In this document: in pieces, positions 51,244-60,239 of the stretch
Layout of the letters: every line of letters begins with the position of its first letter
Position numbering within the stretch: position 1 is the first letter of the stretch
Assembly (NCBI RefSeq): GCF_024171565.1
Contig: NZ_JALJZZ010000004.1
Coordinates: 186,001 to 250,000, forward strand
DNA: 64,000 nucleotides
From: Okibacterium sp. HSC-33S16
Lineage (GTDB): Bacteria > Actinomycetota > Actinomycetes > Actinomycetales > Microbacteriaceae
Direction of reading: 5' to 3'
Made by a program: the position numbers and the translations under genes
Notes under the pieces: generated by a model
Seen by the model: the letters and a program-made list of their open reading frames with translations, nothing else
Told to the model about the DNA's origin: nothing
Database searches by the model: none

Positions 51244-52272
51244 TCACTGCCGGGCAGCTTGCCAGCCGATGGCCGGGCCGATGTGGGTGGCGATTGACTC
51301 GAGCAGCCGGGTGTTGTACTCGACGCCCAACTGGTTCGGCACTGTGACGAGGACCGTGTCGGCCGCCTGCACGGCCGCATCGTTCGCCAGGTCTGCCGCA
51401 ATGGCATCCGGTTCACCGATATAGCTCTTACCGAAGCGTGCGAGTCCGCCGTCAAGGTAGCCGACCTGGTCTTCACGGTCGCGCGCTGAGCCGCCGAAGT
51501 AGGCGCGGTCGGCGTCACTGACGAGGGGCAGGATGCTTCGGCTGACCGACACGCGCGGCTCACGCTGCCAGCCCGCACGCTTCCACGCAGCGCGGTAGAG
51601 CTCGATCTGCTCAGCCTGCAGGTCACCGAATGGCACACCGGTGTCTTCGGTGAGCAGGGTCGAGCTCATGAGGTTCATGCCCTGCTCAGCGGTCCACTCG
51701 GCGGTCTTGCGGGTTCCGGAGCCCCACCAGATGCGGTCGCTGAGCCCGGGGGACTGCGGCTGGATGGCGAGGGCGCCCGTGGTTCCGGTCATCTGCGGGT
51801 TGGCCTCGGCAACGGCCGCTCCCTCGATGGCCGCGCGGAACAGTTCGGTGTGGGCGCGAGCGAGGTCGGCGTCAGTGGTGCCTTCCTCAGGCACGAACCC
51901 GAACGACTCGGACCCGCGAAGGGCGGTTTCGGGTGACCCGCGGCTCACGCCGAGCTGCAGCCGGCCGCCACTGATGAGGTCGGTGGCTGCGGCTTCCTCG
52001 GCCATGTACAACGGGTTTTCGTACCGCATGTCAATGACACCCGTGCCGATCTCGATTCGGCTGGTTCGGGCGGCGATGGCGGCAAGCAGAGGGAACGGTG
52101 ACGCCAGCTGGCGGGCGAAGTGATGCACGCGGAAGTAGGCGCCGTCGATGCCGAGCTCCTCAGCGGCGACCGCGAGGTCGATCGACTGCAGCAGGGCGTC
52201 GCGGGCCGTGCGGGTCTCCGAACCGGGGATCGGTTGCCAGTGGCCGAAGGAGAGGAATCCGATGCGGGTCAT
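51244..52272 (-). CDS. LLM-class flavin-dependent oxidoreductase
   Basis: A 342-residue luciferase-like TIM barrel. Motifs: IGFLSFGHW, GIDGAYFRVHHFARQLASPFPLLAAIAARTS, EIGTGVIDMRYENPLYMAEE, GGRLQLGVSRGSPE, all usual for the LuxA-like two-component monooxygenase group. It depends on reduced flavin; substrate unknown. ATG 52272 is chosen because it directly precedes the first beta strand. The EamA transporter gene ends 43 bases upstream on the same strand, so the two may be cotranscribed. Confidence 0.88.
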   Translation of the reverse strand: MTRIGFLSFGHWQPIPGSETRTARDALLQSIDLAVAAEELGIDGAYFRVHHFARQLASPFPLLAAIAARTSRIEIGTGVIDMRYENPLYMAEEAAATDLISGGRLQLGVSRGSPETALRGSESFGFVPEEGTTDADLARAHTELFRAAIEGAAVAEANPQMTGTTGALAIQPQSPGLSDRIWWGSGTRKTAEWTAEQGMNLMSSTLLTEDTGVPFGDLQAEQIELYRAAWKRAGWQREPRVSVSRSILPLVSDADRAYFGGSARDREDQVGYLDGGLARFGKSYIGEPDAIAADLANDAAVQAADTVLVTVPNQLGVEYNTRLLESIATHIGPAIGWQAARQ

Positions 52273-52315
52273 GTCGAAGTCCAGCGCATCGGTGGCGGAA
52301 AGTATTCCGCCGCGC

Positions 52316-53218
52316 TCAGGCCAGCGGCTCGGCGATATCTGACCGGCGGCGGGCATGGGCGGCTGCCGAGCGCACGGCACCCGCGCTCGCCACCACGACA
52401 AGGGCGATGGCGATCCAGCCGACAAGGGTCAGCTGCTGGTGCAGCACGACGGCGCCGACGATCGCCGCCATCGCCGGGGCGAGGCTCATCAGGATGGAGA
52501 ACGCCGACGCGGGTAGCCGCCGCAGCGCAAACAGCTCAAGGGCGTAGGGGATCGCCGACGACAGCACCGCGACCGCGGCGCCGAGCGCGAGAATGCCGGG
52601 GGAGAAGAGGGCGGGGCCGGCGCCGGCGATGCCGAACGGCAGGGTGACGATGGCACCGAGCGTCATGGCGATGGCGAGTCCGTCGAGCTTGGGAAACCGT
52701 GCCCCGGTACGCGCTGACAGCAGGATGTACGCCACCCAGCCGGCTCCGGCGCCAGCGGCGAACAGCACACCGATCGGGTCGAGTGACTCCACGCCGCCCC
52801 AGCCGAGCACCGCTACACCCACGAACGCGAGCAACGCCCAGAGCCAGCTCGACGCACGCCGGCTGACCATGACCGAGAGGATGAGCGGGCCGAGCACCTC
52901 GATGGTCACGGTGGGCCCCAGCGGCAGCCGAGCGAGCGCCTCGTAGAACAGGGCATTCATGCCGGCCAGCGCAGCGGCGAAACCGCCCACCGTGAGCCAG
53001 TCCGCGTGGCTGTAGCCCCGCAGCCGCGGTCGCGCGATCGCCATCAGCAGGATCGCCGAGAACGCCAGTCGCAGAGCGACCATGCCGAGCGCCCCCACCG
53101 TCGGGAACAGCAGCACCGCGAAGGATGCCCCGAACTCCTGGCAGAGCAACCCGACCAGAACGAGGCCGACCGCCGATATCGACGCGCCCGATGCAGGGCG
53201 GGGCGCGGCCAAGGTCAT
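52316..53218 (-). CDS. EamA/RhtA-type transporter
   Basis: A 300-residue permease of the drug/metabolite transporter superfamily: ten hydrophobic helices in two EamA halves. The second half includes PLGPTVTIEVLGPLILSV between helices and SSAIPYALELFALRRLPASAFSILMSLAPAMAA, a signature of RhtA threonine/homoserine exporters. It probably exports amino acids or related metabolites. ATG 53218 has TACGCT seven bases upstream and no Shine-Dalgarno, suggesting a near-leaderless transcript. Confidence 0.88.
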   Translation of the reverse strand: MTLAAPRPASGASISAVGLVLVGLLCQEFGASFAVLLFPTVGALGMVALRLAFSAILLMAIARPRLRGYSHADWLTVGGFAAALAGMNALFYEALARLPLGPTVTIEVLGPLILSVMVSRRASSWLWALLAFVGVAVLGWGGVESLDPIGVLFAAGAGAGWVAYILLSARTGARFPKLDGLAIAMTLGAIVTLPFGIAGAGPALFSPGILALGAAVAVLSSAIPYALELFALRRLPASAFSILMSLAPAMAAIVGAVVLHQQLTLVGWIAIALVVVASAGAVRSAAAHARRRSDIAEPLA

Positions 53219-53297
53219 GATGTCGAGCGTACGGCTCGGCGGTCGCCGACCGTGAATTGAGGCGAGCGGATGCGTCCCCGCACCGCTCTCGCGCCCG

Positions 53298-53843
53298 CTA
53301 TTTTTCCGGCGTTGTCCGTCGTGATCGTCGGTGAAGCACCAGGCCCAGAACGAGTGCGCCGACCACGAGCAGAACGAGCGGGCTCGACCACCAGCCGCGG
53401 TCCTCGGCGGACAGAACTCCGGCGAGGGGCAGGTGATACGCGACGCGGCCGATGACCTGGTCCGCTGAGATGCGGTACTCGGGCGTGACCTCGTCGCCCG
53501 TGATGACAATGTCGGTGGCGCTCGGCGCGGTGGGCTGCTCCACGGCAATCACCGTGCGGGTGAGTGACGGAGCGCCGCCCGGCGGCCGGAAGGTGATGAT
53601 GTCGCCGGGCTGCAACTGGCTGACGTCCACGGGTTCGCTGACGACGAGGTCGCCTTGCGAGATCTCCGGCTCCAGGGCGTCGGTGCGCATGGGCTGGGTC
53701 GCTGCTCCGAGCAGGTATGGGGCAAGACCGGCCACGCCGATGAGCACCGTCAGAACGAAGAGAGTGGCCCAGGCAACGCTCTTGCCGAGCAGCGCGCCAA
53801 ACGGCGGCCGGTCGTTTGCGTCGGAACTGTAGAGGGACGACAT
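53298..53843 (-). CDS. S26 signal-peptidase-like membrane protein without catalytic Ser
   Basis: A 181-residue protein with a helix near the N-terminus (about 25-46), an S26-type extracytoplasmic domain and a C-terminal helix (155-172). The domain has the peptidase layout (ALEPEISQGDLVV, PGDIITFRPP, IVITGDEVTPEYRI, VIGRVAYHLP). In active SipW/ER-type enzymes the first motif reads SMEP, with Ser catalytic; here Ala56 is in that place, and Arg96 replaces the usual His. It is therefore probably inactive as a peptidase and may have a binding role. Confidence 0.8.
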   Translation of the reverse strand: MSSLYSSDANDRPPFGALLGKSVAWATLFVLTVLIGVAGLAPYLLGAATQPMRTDALEPEISQGDLVVSEPVDVSQLQPGDIITFRPPGGAPSLTRTVIAVEQPTAPSATDIVITGDEVTPEYRISADQVIGRVAYHLPLAGVLSAEDRGWWSSPLVLLVVGALVLGLVLHRRSRRTTPEK

Positions 53844-54097
53844 AACTCATTCCATGAAGTTGAATGGAAATTCTGACGCATGTGCCAGCATCCGTCGACT
53901 TTCCCGTGAATCCCCCAGCGAATTTCGTGCTTTCCCACCGTCGAGGTGGTGGGCTCCCACAAAAGATGACGCGTCGGATGCGGGGCATACGCCCGCCTCG
54001 GAACGTCACGGGATGCGCCCACGCACTAGACGACATCCGCCCGGGGGCATATCGTCGCGGTAACCGCGAAGGTCAGCTGGGATCGAACGGAGAAGTG

Positions 54098-54949
54098 ATG
54101 ACCGGGAAGAGTGTGCTCACCGACGCCGAGTTGGCCGAGATCGAACGCGCCAATGACTCGGGTCGCATGCCCGTCGTCTTTGTGCACGGGTTGTGGTTGT
54201 TGTCGTCGAGCTGGGATCGCTGGCGTGCGCTGTTCGAGGAGGCCGGCTACGCGACTCTCGCGCCGATTTGGCCCGACGACCCCGACACCGTCGAGGCGGC
54301 TCGGCAGGACCCCGGTGTGTTCGCGAACAAGATGGTGCGCCAGGTCACCGACCACTTCCTCGATGCCATCGGCAACCTGACCGCGAAGCCCGCGGTGATC
54401 GGGCACTCCTTCGGTGGGCTCATCGCCCAGGAGATCGCCGGCACCGGCGAGGCCGCGGTGACCGTTGCGGTCTCGCCCGCTCCCTTTCGCGGGGTCCTGC
54501 CGTTGCCGTTGTCATCGCTCAAGGCGGCGCTGCCGGTGCTCGGGAACCCCGCGAACGCGGGCCGGGCGGTCTCGCTCACCTACGAGCAGTTTCGATATGG
54601 CTGGGTCAATGCGCTCGACGAGGAGGAGGGCCGGGCGCTGTTCGAGGAGTTCCACGTTGCGGCGGCCGGGATCCCGATCTTCGAGGCCGCTACCGCCAAC
54701 CTCAACCCGTTTAGCCAGGTCACCGTCGACACCGAGAATCCCGACCGCGGGCCGTTGCTCATCATCTCGGGGCAGAAGGACCACACGGTGCCGTGGGCCA
54801 TCGCGCAGGCCGCGTTCAAGCTGCAGCAGGCGAACCCCGCGCTCACCGAGATTGTCGAGCTGCCGAACCGCGGGCACTCGTTGACCATCGACTCCGGCTG
54901 GCGGGAGGTCGCCGAGCTGTCACTCGACTTCGTGCGGCGACACGGCTGA
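54098..54949 (+). CDS. Alpha/beta hydrolase
   Basis: A 283-residue esterase/lipase-like protein. ATG 54098 has GGAGA four bases upstream. FVHGLWLLSSSWDRW is the oxyanion-hole region, GHSFGG the nucleophile elbow, GQKDHTVPW the acid segment and LPNRGHSLT the catalytic His. Substrate unknown. It is preceded by a 254-base gap with no other gene and a small CCACC/GGTGG hairpin near 53938-53957. Confidence 0.88.
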   Translation: MTGKSVLTDAELAEIERANDSGRMPVVFVHGLWLLSSSWDRWRALFEEAGYATLAPIWPDDPDTVEAARQDPGVFANKMVRQVTDHFLDAIGNLTAKPAVIGHSFGGLIAQEIAGTGEAAVTVAVSPAPFRGVLPLPLSSLKAALPVLGNPANAGRAVSLTYEQFRYGWVNALDEEEGRALFEEFHVAAAGIPIFEAATANLNPFSQVTVDTENPDRGPLLIISGQKDHTVPWAIAQAAFKLQQANPALTEIVELPNRGHSLTIDSGWREVAELSLDFVRRHG

Positions 54950-55012
54950 GGTCCGCGGCTCAACGCTCGCCGCTCGGGCTAGGCTCGAGAGTTCGAGAAC
55001 AGGAGTCGCCAC

Positions 55013-55807
55013 ATGGGGCACCGCACGACGCCCCGGGCGTCCACTCTGGGTGGAGCTATGCTCGCGCTCGCCGCTCTTCTCGCCCTGGCCGTGTCGATGC
55101 TGTGGCCGACCGACGGTGGCGCCACCGCCCCGTCCCCGCTACCGAGCGCCTCATCGTCCGCGGAGCCCGGGAGTGAGGCGACAACCGGCGCCGACGCATC
55201 CGCTCCCTCACTGGATCCCGCGATCGGCACCGCGACCGACCTGCTGGCAACCCTCGCGACGAAGGGGCGGGCGCCGAAGACGGGGTACGACCGCACCGGA
55301 CACTTTGGCCGTGCCTGGATCGACATCGACGCCAACGGCTGTGACACCCGCAACGACATCCTGGCGCGTGACCTCACCGACATCACCCGCGACGACACCT
55401 GCCGGGTGCTCACCGGGCACCTCGACAACGTCTACGGCGGCATCGACGTCGCGTTCACCCGCGGCCAGGAGACCTCAACGGCCGTGCAGATCGACCACGT
55501 TGTCGCCCTGATGAACGCGTGGGAGACCGGTGCGCAGCAGCTGAGCCAGGCTGAGCGGGAGGCGTTGGCGAACGATCCGCTCAATCTTCAAGCAACGGAT
55601 GCCTCCAGCAACGCCCGCAAACAGGCCGGCGATGCAGCCACGTGGCTGCCACCTGCGAAGGGGTATCGGTGTGAGTATGTCGCGCGGCAGGTGTCGGTGA
55701 AGGCGGCGTACGGGCTCTGGGTGACGGCGGCGGAGCGGTCGGCGATGGAGGGCGTTCTGGTCGGCTGCCCGGGCCAGCCCGCGTACGCGTCGGCGCTCGT
55801 GCCGTAG
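55013..55807 (+). CDS. Secreted HNH nuclease, DUF1524 type, copy 2
   Basis: A 264-residue paralogue of the nuclease at 19420 without the membrane segments or the C-terminal Pro-rich module. It has one N-terminal hydrophobic segment (about 14-31), a Ser/Ala/Pro linker, then the nuclease domain: GYDRTGHFGRAW, NGCDTRNDIL, QIDHVVALMNAW near residue 159, NDPLNLQATDASSNARKQ and DAATWLPPAKGYRCEY. AGGAG lies seven bases before ATG 55013. Expected to be exported or membrane-tethered. Confidence 0.88.
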   Translation: MGHRTTPRASTLGGAMLALAALLALAVSMLWPTDGGATAPSPLPSASSSAEPGSEATTGADASAPSLDPAIGTATDLLATLATKGRAPKTGYDRTGHFGRAWIDIDANGCDTRNDILARDLTDITRDDTCRVLTGHLDNVYGGIDVAFTRGQETSTAVQIDHVVALMNAWETGAQQLSQAEREALANDPLNLQATDASSNARKQAGDAATWLPPAKGYRCEYVARQVSVKAAYGLWVTAAERSAMEGVLVGCPGQPAYASALVP

Positions 55808-55869
55808 GGGCGGCCACGGTCTCAGCGTAACGAACTTGCGCCCACATCCTCGCGCTCGCACTCCGGCGC

Positions 55870-55934
55870 AAGGAACTCGCGCCCAGGCACGGACGCAGTT
55901 GCTCGGCGCTTCCGTGCCTGGGCGCGATTTCCTT
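55870..55934. terminator. Long inverted repeat between convergent nuclease and VanZ genes
   Basis: Arms 55870-55893 and 55911-55934 match at 23 of 24 positions around a 17-base loop. It lies in the 154-base gap between convergent genes and can terminate both. Confidence 0.75.
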
Positions 55935-55961
55935 ACCCGGTGGTGAGGTCCGCGAGCCCGC

Positions 55962-56435
55962 CTACCCGGCGGTGAACGAGGGGGCGGGAGTGCGACGCAC
56001 TCGCCGCGCGGCGCGGGCACGGCTGATCGCGAGGAGAACGCTGAGGAGCAGGGCGCCGATCAAGCCACCCGCCGTGTTCGCCACGAGGTCAGTGACGTCG
56101 CCGAGTCGCCCGGCGGCGAGGACCACTTGCCCGAACTCGATGCCGACCGAGACCAGGAAACACAGCACGGGGGAGAGCCAGCGCAGGCCGGGGCGCAGCA
56201 GCACCGCGAGCACGAAGCCCACAGGGACGAAAAGCGCGATGTTCGCGGCGAACTCGACCGCGCCGTAGCGGAGAAACTCTGGTCCGCCCGACGCCTGCGC
56301 CTGGGCCAGCCAGGCACGCAGGGTGTCGGCGATGCCCGCGTCGATCGGGGTGGGCCAGAATGCGATGACGAGTACGGCGAGCCCGCCGAGCGCAAGGAAC
56401 CAGGCCGCGATGCGGCGATGGCGCTCTGTCACCAT
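55962..56435 (-). CDS. VanZ family membrane protein, copy 2
   Basis: A 157-residue paralogue of the VanZ protein at 20839: the same AFWPTPIDAGI motif after helix one, VEFAANIALFVPVGFVLAV, IEFGQVVLAAGRLGDVTDLVANTAGGLIG. GGGAGG lies six bases upstream of ATG 56435. Like copy 1 it is convergent with a DUF1524 nuclease gene, so the gene pair as a whole appears duplicated. Confidence 0.88.
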   Translation of the reverse strand: MVTERHRRIAAWFLALGGLAVLVIAFWPTPIDAGIADTLRAWLAQAQASGGPEFLRYGAVEFAANIALFVPVGFVLAVLLRPGLRWLSPVLCFLVSVGIEFGQVVLAAGRLGDVTDLVANTAGGLIGALLLSVLLAISRARAARRVRRTPAPSFTAG

Positions 56436-56559
56436 GCTGCGCCTCCCTGACTGGCCCCTGTTTGGGCGCGATGTGCACCCGACGAGTGCAGCCTATGCTG
56501 AAACTGAGCTTTCGTCATGTTGTTTCGTGCGCGGGAGCGTCACTCGTCTGAAGGAAGCC

Positions 56560-58317
56560 ATGTCTGAACGCACGCCGCGCGCACCGATTCGCACGGTCCT
56601 GCTCTGGACCCTGCTCGCGGTCGGCGTGCTCACCGTGGCCGCGGTCGCGTGGATTGGGCTGCGCGGTGGTGCCGCAGCCGACGAGCTGCGCTCGGCTAAG
56701 GCCGTTGCCTACACGCTAAGAGACCAGTTGCTGGCCGGGGACACCGCCGGAGCAACCGCATCGAACGCCGAGTTGATCGCCACAACCGAGCGTGCTGCCG
56801 AGCTCACGTCGGATGTGATCTGGCGGGCGGCCGAACACGTGCCATTCATTGGTCCGAATCTCTCGGTTGTCGGGGAGAGTGCGGCCGTCGTCAACGCCCT
56901 GGCCGCAGACGTGGCGCGGCCTCTGCTGCCGCTCGCCGAGACCATCGACTTTGCCTCCGTGACCGGGTCAGCCGTCGACCTGGCGCCACTCGCCGCAGCG
57001 GCGCCTGCACTCTCTGAGGCCCGGGAGGTCGTCGAGCCGCTGCGCTCCCGGATGCGGTCACTCGACACCGGTGCCGTGCTCCCGTTTATCCGCGACGCCG
57101 TGAGCGAGTTGGACGGGCTCGTCGAGACGACGGCAGACACGGTGGCGTCGCTCGACCGTGCCGCAACCCTGCTCCCGGCCATGCTCGGCGGGAGTGAGCC
57201 CCGCAGCTACCTCATGCTTGTGCAGAACAGTGCCGAACTGCGTGCCTCAGGTGGTCTGGTGGGAGCGACGGCGGTGCTGACGGCATCCGCTGGGCAGATT
57301 AGTGTTTCAGATCAGAAATCGAGCGCAGATTACCCGGTGCTGGCCACGCCGGTGCTGCCGGTCACGCCGGCCGAGGCGAACCTCTACGGTGACAAGCTCG
57401 GTCGGTATGTGATGGATGTGAACCTGACGCCCGAGTTCGCGCGATCGGCCGAGCTTGCACTCGCCATGGCGGAGCCGGTGTATGGGCGCACCTTCGATGG
57501 TGTTGTGGCGATCGACCCGTACGTGCTCGGCCGGGTGCTCGCGGCGACCGGGCCGGTGTCGGTGACGCCGGATCTCGTGCTCACCGATGCCAACGTGGTG
57601 CAGGTGCTGCTCAGTGATGTGTACAGGGACGTTGCGGATCCGCTGGCGCAGGACGCGTTCTTTGCCGCAGCGACGGATGCTGTGTTCGCGGCCGTGACGG
57701 CAGACGGCGTCGACCCGCGCGCCCTGCTCGGGGCGCTGATTGACGGGGCTTCAGCTGGGCGGATCCTGCTCTGGAGTGCCCACGACGACGAGCAGGAGGC
57801 GCTCGCCGAAACGACGCTGGCCGGAAGCCTGCCGGCCGCGACAGAGAACGCCGTCGGGTTCTATCTCAATGATGCCACCGGCGGGAAGATGGGCGTCTAT
57901 CTCGACGCGTCGGCCAACATGGGCTGCGCGCCCGCCGACACGGGCGCTACGCACCGCGCGGAGATCACCCTGACCAGCACGGCGCCGGCAGACGCTGGCG
58001 CCGCCCTTCCCGAATACGTCACGGGCAACGGCATCTTCGGGGTGCTCGCCGGGGAGATCCGTACGCAGGTGCTCGTGGTGCTTCCGCCCGGCGCGCAGGT
58101 GCTGACGGCGACACGTGGCGACGACAAACTCGCCACCATTGGTCGGGACGACGCCGGCCGCACCGTGGTCTCGATCTTTGTCCAGGTGGCGCCAGGGGAG
58201 TCGGTGACGGTCACCGTCGACGTCGTGGCAGACACGGTCGAGACGGTGGTGTCGACACCCGGTGTGGAGCTCTCCCACCCCGAACGGGGATATGTGCAAT
58301 GCCCAACCAAGGAATAA
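56560..58317 (+). CDS. DUF4012 domain-containing membrane protein
   Basis: A 585-residue protein with one N-terminal transmembrane helix (about 12-34) and a large extracytoplasmic region of the DUF4012 type: RSYLMLVQNSAELRASGGLVGA, YVMDVNLTPEFARSAELA, VDGVVAIDP-like (FDGVVAIDPYVLG), and a C-terminal beta domain. These proteins are often in polysaccharide loci and share distant features with LCP proteins, but their role is unknown. ATG 56560 has GAAGGA upstream. The LPNTG protein gene follows 86 bases later. Confidence 0.88.
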   Translation: MSERTPRAPIRTVLLWTLLAVGVLTVAAVAWIGLRGGAAADELRSAKAVAYTLRDQLLAGDTAGATASNAELIATTERAAELTSDVIWRAAEHVPFIGPNLSVVGESAAVVNALAADVARPLLPLAETIDFASVTGSAVDLAPLAAAAPALSEAREVVEPLRSRMRSLDTGAVLPFIRDAVSELDGLVETTADTVASLDRAATLLPAMLGGSEPRSYLMLVQNSAELRASGGLVGATAVLTASAGQISVSDQKSSADYPVLATPVLPVTPAEANLYGDKLGRYVMDVNLTPEFARSAELALAMAEPVYGRTFDGVVAIDPYVLGRVLAATGPVSVTPDLVLTDANVVQVLLSDVYRDVADPLAQDAFFAAATDAVFAAVTADGVDPRALLGALIDGASAGRILLWSAHDDEQEALAETTLAGSLPAATENAVGFYLNDATGGKMGVYLDASANMGCAPADTGATHRAEITLTSTAPADAGAALPEYVTGNGIFGVLAGEIRTQVLVVLPPGAQVLTATRGDDKLATIGRDDAGRTVVSIFVQVAPGESVTVTVDVVADTVETVVSTPGVELSHPERGYVQCPTKE

Positions 58318-58403
58318 CCTGAGAATCACTCACATTTGGTTGGGGCGGGTCGATCCCGATTCAGCCGCCTCACCATTGTGTGCCGAGCGAAGGAGCGTGT
58401 GAG

Positions 58404-58925
58404 GTGTTTTCTCGAGCAATCGTCGTGGCCGCCGTGGCCGTGGCCGCAGCACTGTCCCTGCCAACGGCCGCGGCGGCAGAGCAGTATCCTCCGCGAGGCG
58501 GTGCCGCCGTTGCGATCGTCGGCTGCAAGGCACAGTTCGTCGCTGAGCCGGGCTACTTCGAACCCGGCGAAACCGTCACCTTCGTGATCACCGGCGCCAA
58601 CGACCGGGAGATCACGGTGACCCCCGCTGCCCTGCGGGCAAAGACCTTCCCGGGCTTCACGGCAGCGAGCGACGGCAGCCTCGTGGTCAACGTGAACTCG
58701 CCGGCGCGCACGAGCGGCGAATACGAGCTCACCACCACCGGCACGCAAAGCCCGACCCGCGGTCCGATCGTGTTCACTCCGACGTCGAGCTGTAACCCGA
58801 GCGAGAACACCGCGCTGCCCAACACCGGCGCGAACCTCACCCCGGTGTGGCTCGGTGGCGGCATGCTCCTCGTCGGCGGCTTCGCCCTCGGCGGCGCCTG
58901 GGTCGTCCGTCGGAAGCGCGTGTGA
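58404..58925 (+). CDS. LPNTG wall-anchored small surface protein
   Basis: A 173-residue exported protein. GTG 58404 has AGGAG eight bases upstream. A signal peptide is probably cleaved at about AAA24/EQ. The mature part is one beta-sandwich-like domain with two Cys (VGCKAQF and SSCNPS). LPNTG (138-142), a hydrophobic helix and RRKRV complete a class A/D sortase signal. The anchor motif differs from the LAATG and LSTTG signals elsewhere in the window. Function unknown. Confidence 0.8.
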   Translation: MFSRAIVVAAVAVAAALSLPTAAAAEQYPPRGGAAVAIVGCKAQFVAEPGYFEPGETVTFVITGANDREITVTPAALRAKTFPGFTAASDGSLVVNVNSPARTSGEYELTTTGTQSPTRGPIVFTPTSSCNPSENTALPNTGANLTPVWLGGGMLLVGGFALGGAWVVRRKRV

Positions 58926-58949
58926 CGCACCCCCTGCCCGCCTCGCGAA

Positions 58950-58968
58950 CCGCACATTCTGTGTGCGG
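58950..58968 (+). terminator. Hairpin after the LPNTG gene
   Basis: CCGCACA-ttctg-TGTGCGG, a seven-base perfect stem 24 bases after the stop. Confidence 0.6.
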
Positions 58969-59040
58969 GGAGCGGCAGCATCCGTTCGTGTCCTCCGCGC
59001 CCCGATTTATCGGCTATTCTTATTGAGGCCCTCGGGCCAT

Positions 59041-59114
<74 letters not shown>

Positions 59115-59122
59115 CAGATCAG

Positions 59123-59154
59123 CCGTTCGGTTCTATGAACCGGGCGGTTTTTTT
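59123..59154 (+). terminator. Intrinsic terminator after tRNA-Pro
   Basis: A ten-base stem (59123-59132 with 59138-59147) is followed by seven T residues. Confidence 0.8.
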
Positions 59155-59264
59155 GTTTCCCTCGCGGCTGCGTCGGCAGAAGGATAAAGCGCCGAGGAAC
59201 GGATGCCGGTGGCCCGGTTGATCCAGTTCTCGGCGCGATGTCCGTGTGCGGCGTCGCGGCCGAC

Positions 59265-60239
59265 CTACGTGCGCGCCACCAGGGTGAGCAGTGTCGCTTC
59301 AGGGCGGCAGGCGAACCGCACAGGGGCGTAGATCGAGGTGCCGAGCCCGGCGCTGACGTGCAGGAACGCGGAGCGCAGGGCGTGGCGCCAGAGGCTCAGG
59401 CCCTTCACTTGCGCGCGCGGGATGTCGCAGTTGGTGACGAGCGCCCCGAACCCTGGCACGCAGACCTGGCCGCCGTGGGTGTGGCCGGCGAGGATGAGGT
59501 CGGCGCCGTGGTTGACGAACGAGTTGAGTACGCGCTGGTACGGCGCGTGAGCGACTCCGATGTGCACGACGTCACCAGGGGAGGTGGACGCGAGGCTGTC
59601 GTCGTCCTGCTGGGCGTCGAGCAGACCGGTGAGAAGGTCGAGGCGGTCAGCGCCGATGTGCGGGTCGTCGACCCCGAAGACCTTGAACGTCGTGCCGTGG
59701 AGAGTCACGGTGCCGACGGCGTTGTTGAGTGCCTGCCAGCCGAGCGCATCCTGGAAGAACGACTCGAGCCGAGCCGTGTCGAGGTTGCGAACCCGCTTCT
59801 TCGGCGCCGAGCCGCTCGACGATGGGCCGGCGAAGTAGCGCAACCAGTTCTTGCGCTGCGGCCCGTAGTAGTCGTTCGAGCCATTGACGTAGAGGCCAGG
59901 CACGCCGCCGAACTCGGCAAAGGCGCGTTCAATACCCGGGATGCCGTCTTCGTGTCCCAGGTTATCGCCGGTGTCAACGATGAGGTCGGGCTTCAACTCG
60001 GCGAGCTGCCGCACCCAGGCTTGTTTGTCACGCTGCCACGGCGCCATGTGCAGGTCGGAGAGGTGAAGAATGGTGACGGATGCTGCGCCTTTCGGCAACA
60101 CAGGAACCGTCTCTTCTCGCAGTGTGAACTGCTTCCGCTCGACCAGCGAGCCCCACGCGAATGCGGCGCTACCGGCGAGGGCCAGGGCGCCAAAGGCTAC
60201 CCCGACCCTCCCTGTCACGCGCGATGCGGATTCGCTCAC
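59265..60239 (-). CDS. Membrane-linked metallophosphoesterase
   Basis: A 324-residue calcineurin-like phosphoesterase with one N-terminal transmembrane helix (about 12-30). Metal-binding motifs: LHLSDLHM, VDTGDNLGH, NGSNDYYG (where GNHD is more usual), VAHAPY and AGHTHGGQ. It acts on an extracytoplasmic or membrane phospho-substrate, unknown. GTG 60239 overlaps the PBP stop as GTGA, so the two are coupled; this order is often conserved in actinobacteria. Confidence 0.92.
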   Translation of the reverse strand: MSESASRVTGRVGVAFGALALAGSAAFAWGSLVERKQFTLREETVPVLPKGAASVTILHLSDLHMAPWQRDKQAWVRQLAELKPDLIVDTGDNLGHEDGIPGIERAFAEFGGVPGLYVNGSNDYYGPQRKNWLRYFAGPSSSGSAPKKRVRNLDTARLESFFQDALGWQALNNAVGTVTLHGTTFKVFGVDDPHIGADRLDLLTGLLDAQQDDDSLASTSPGDVVHIGVAHAPYQRVLNSFVNHGADLILAGHTHGGQVCVPGFGALVTNCDIPRAQVKGLSLWRHALRSAFLHVSAGLGTSIYAPVRFACRPEATLLTLVART

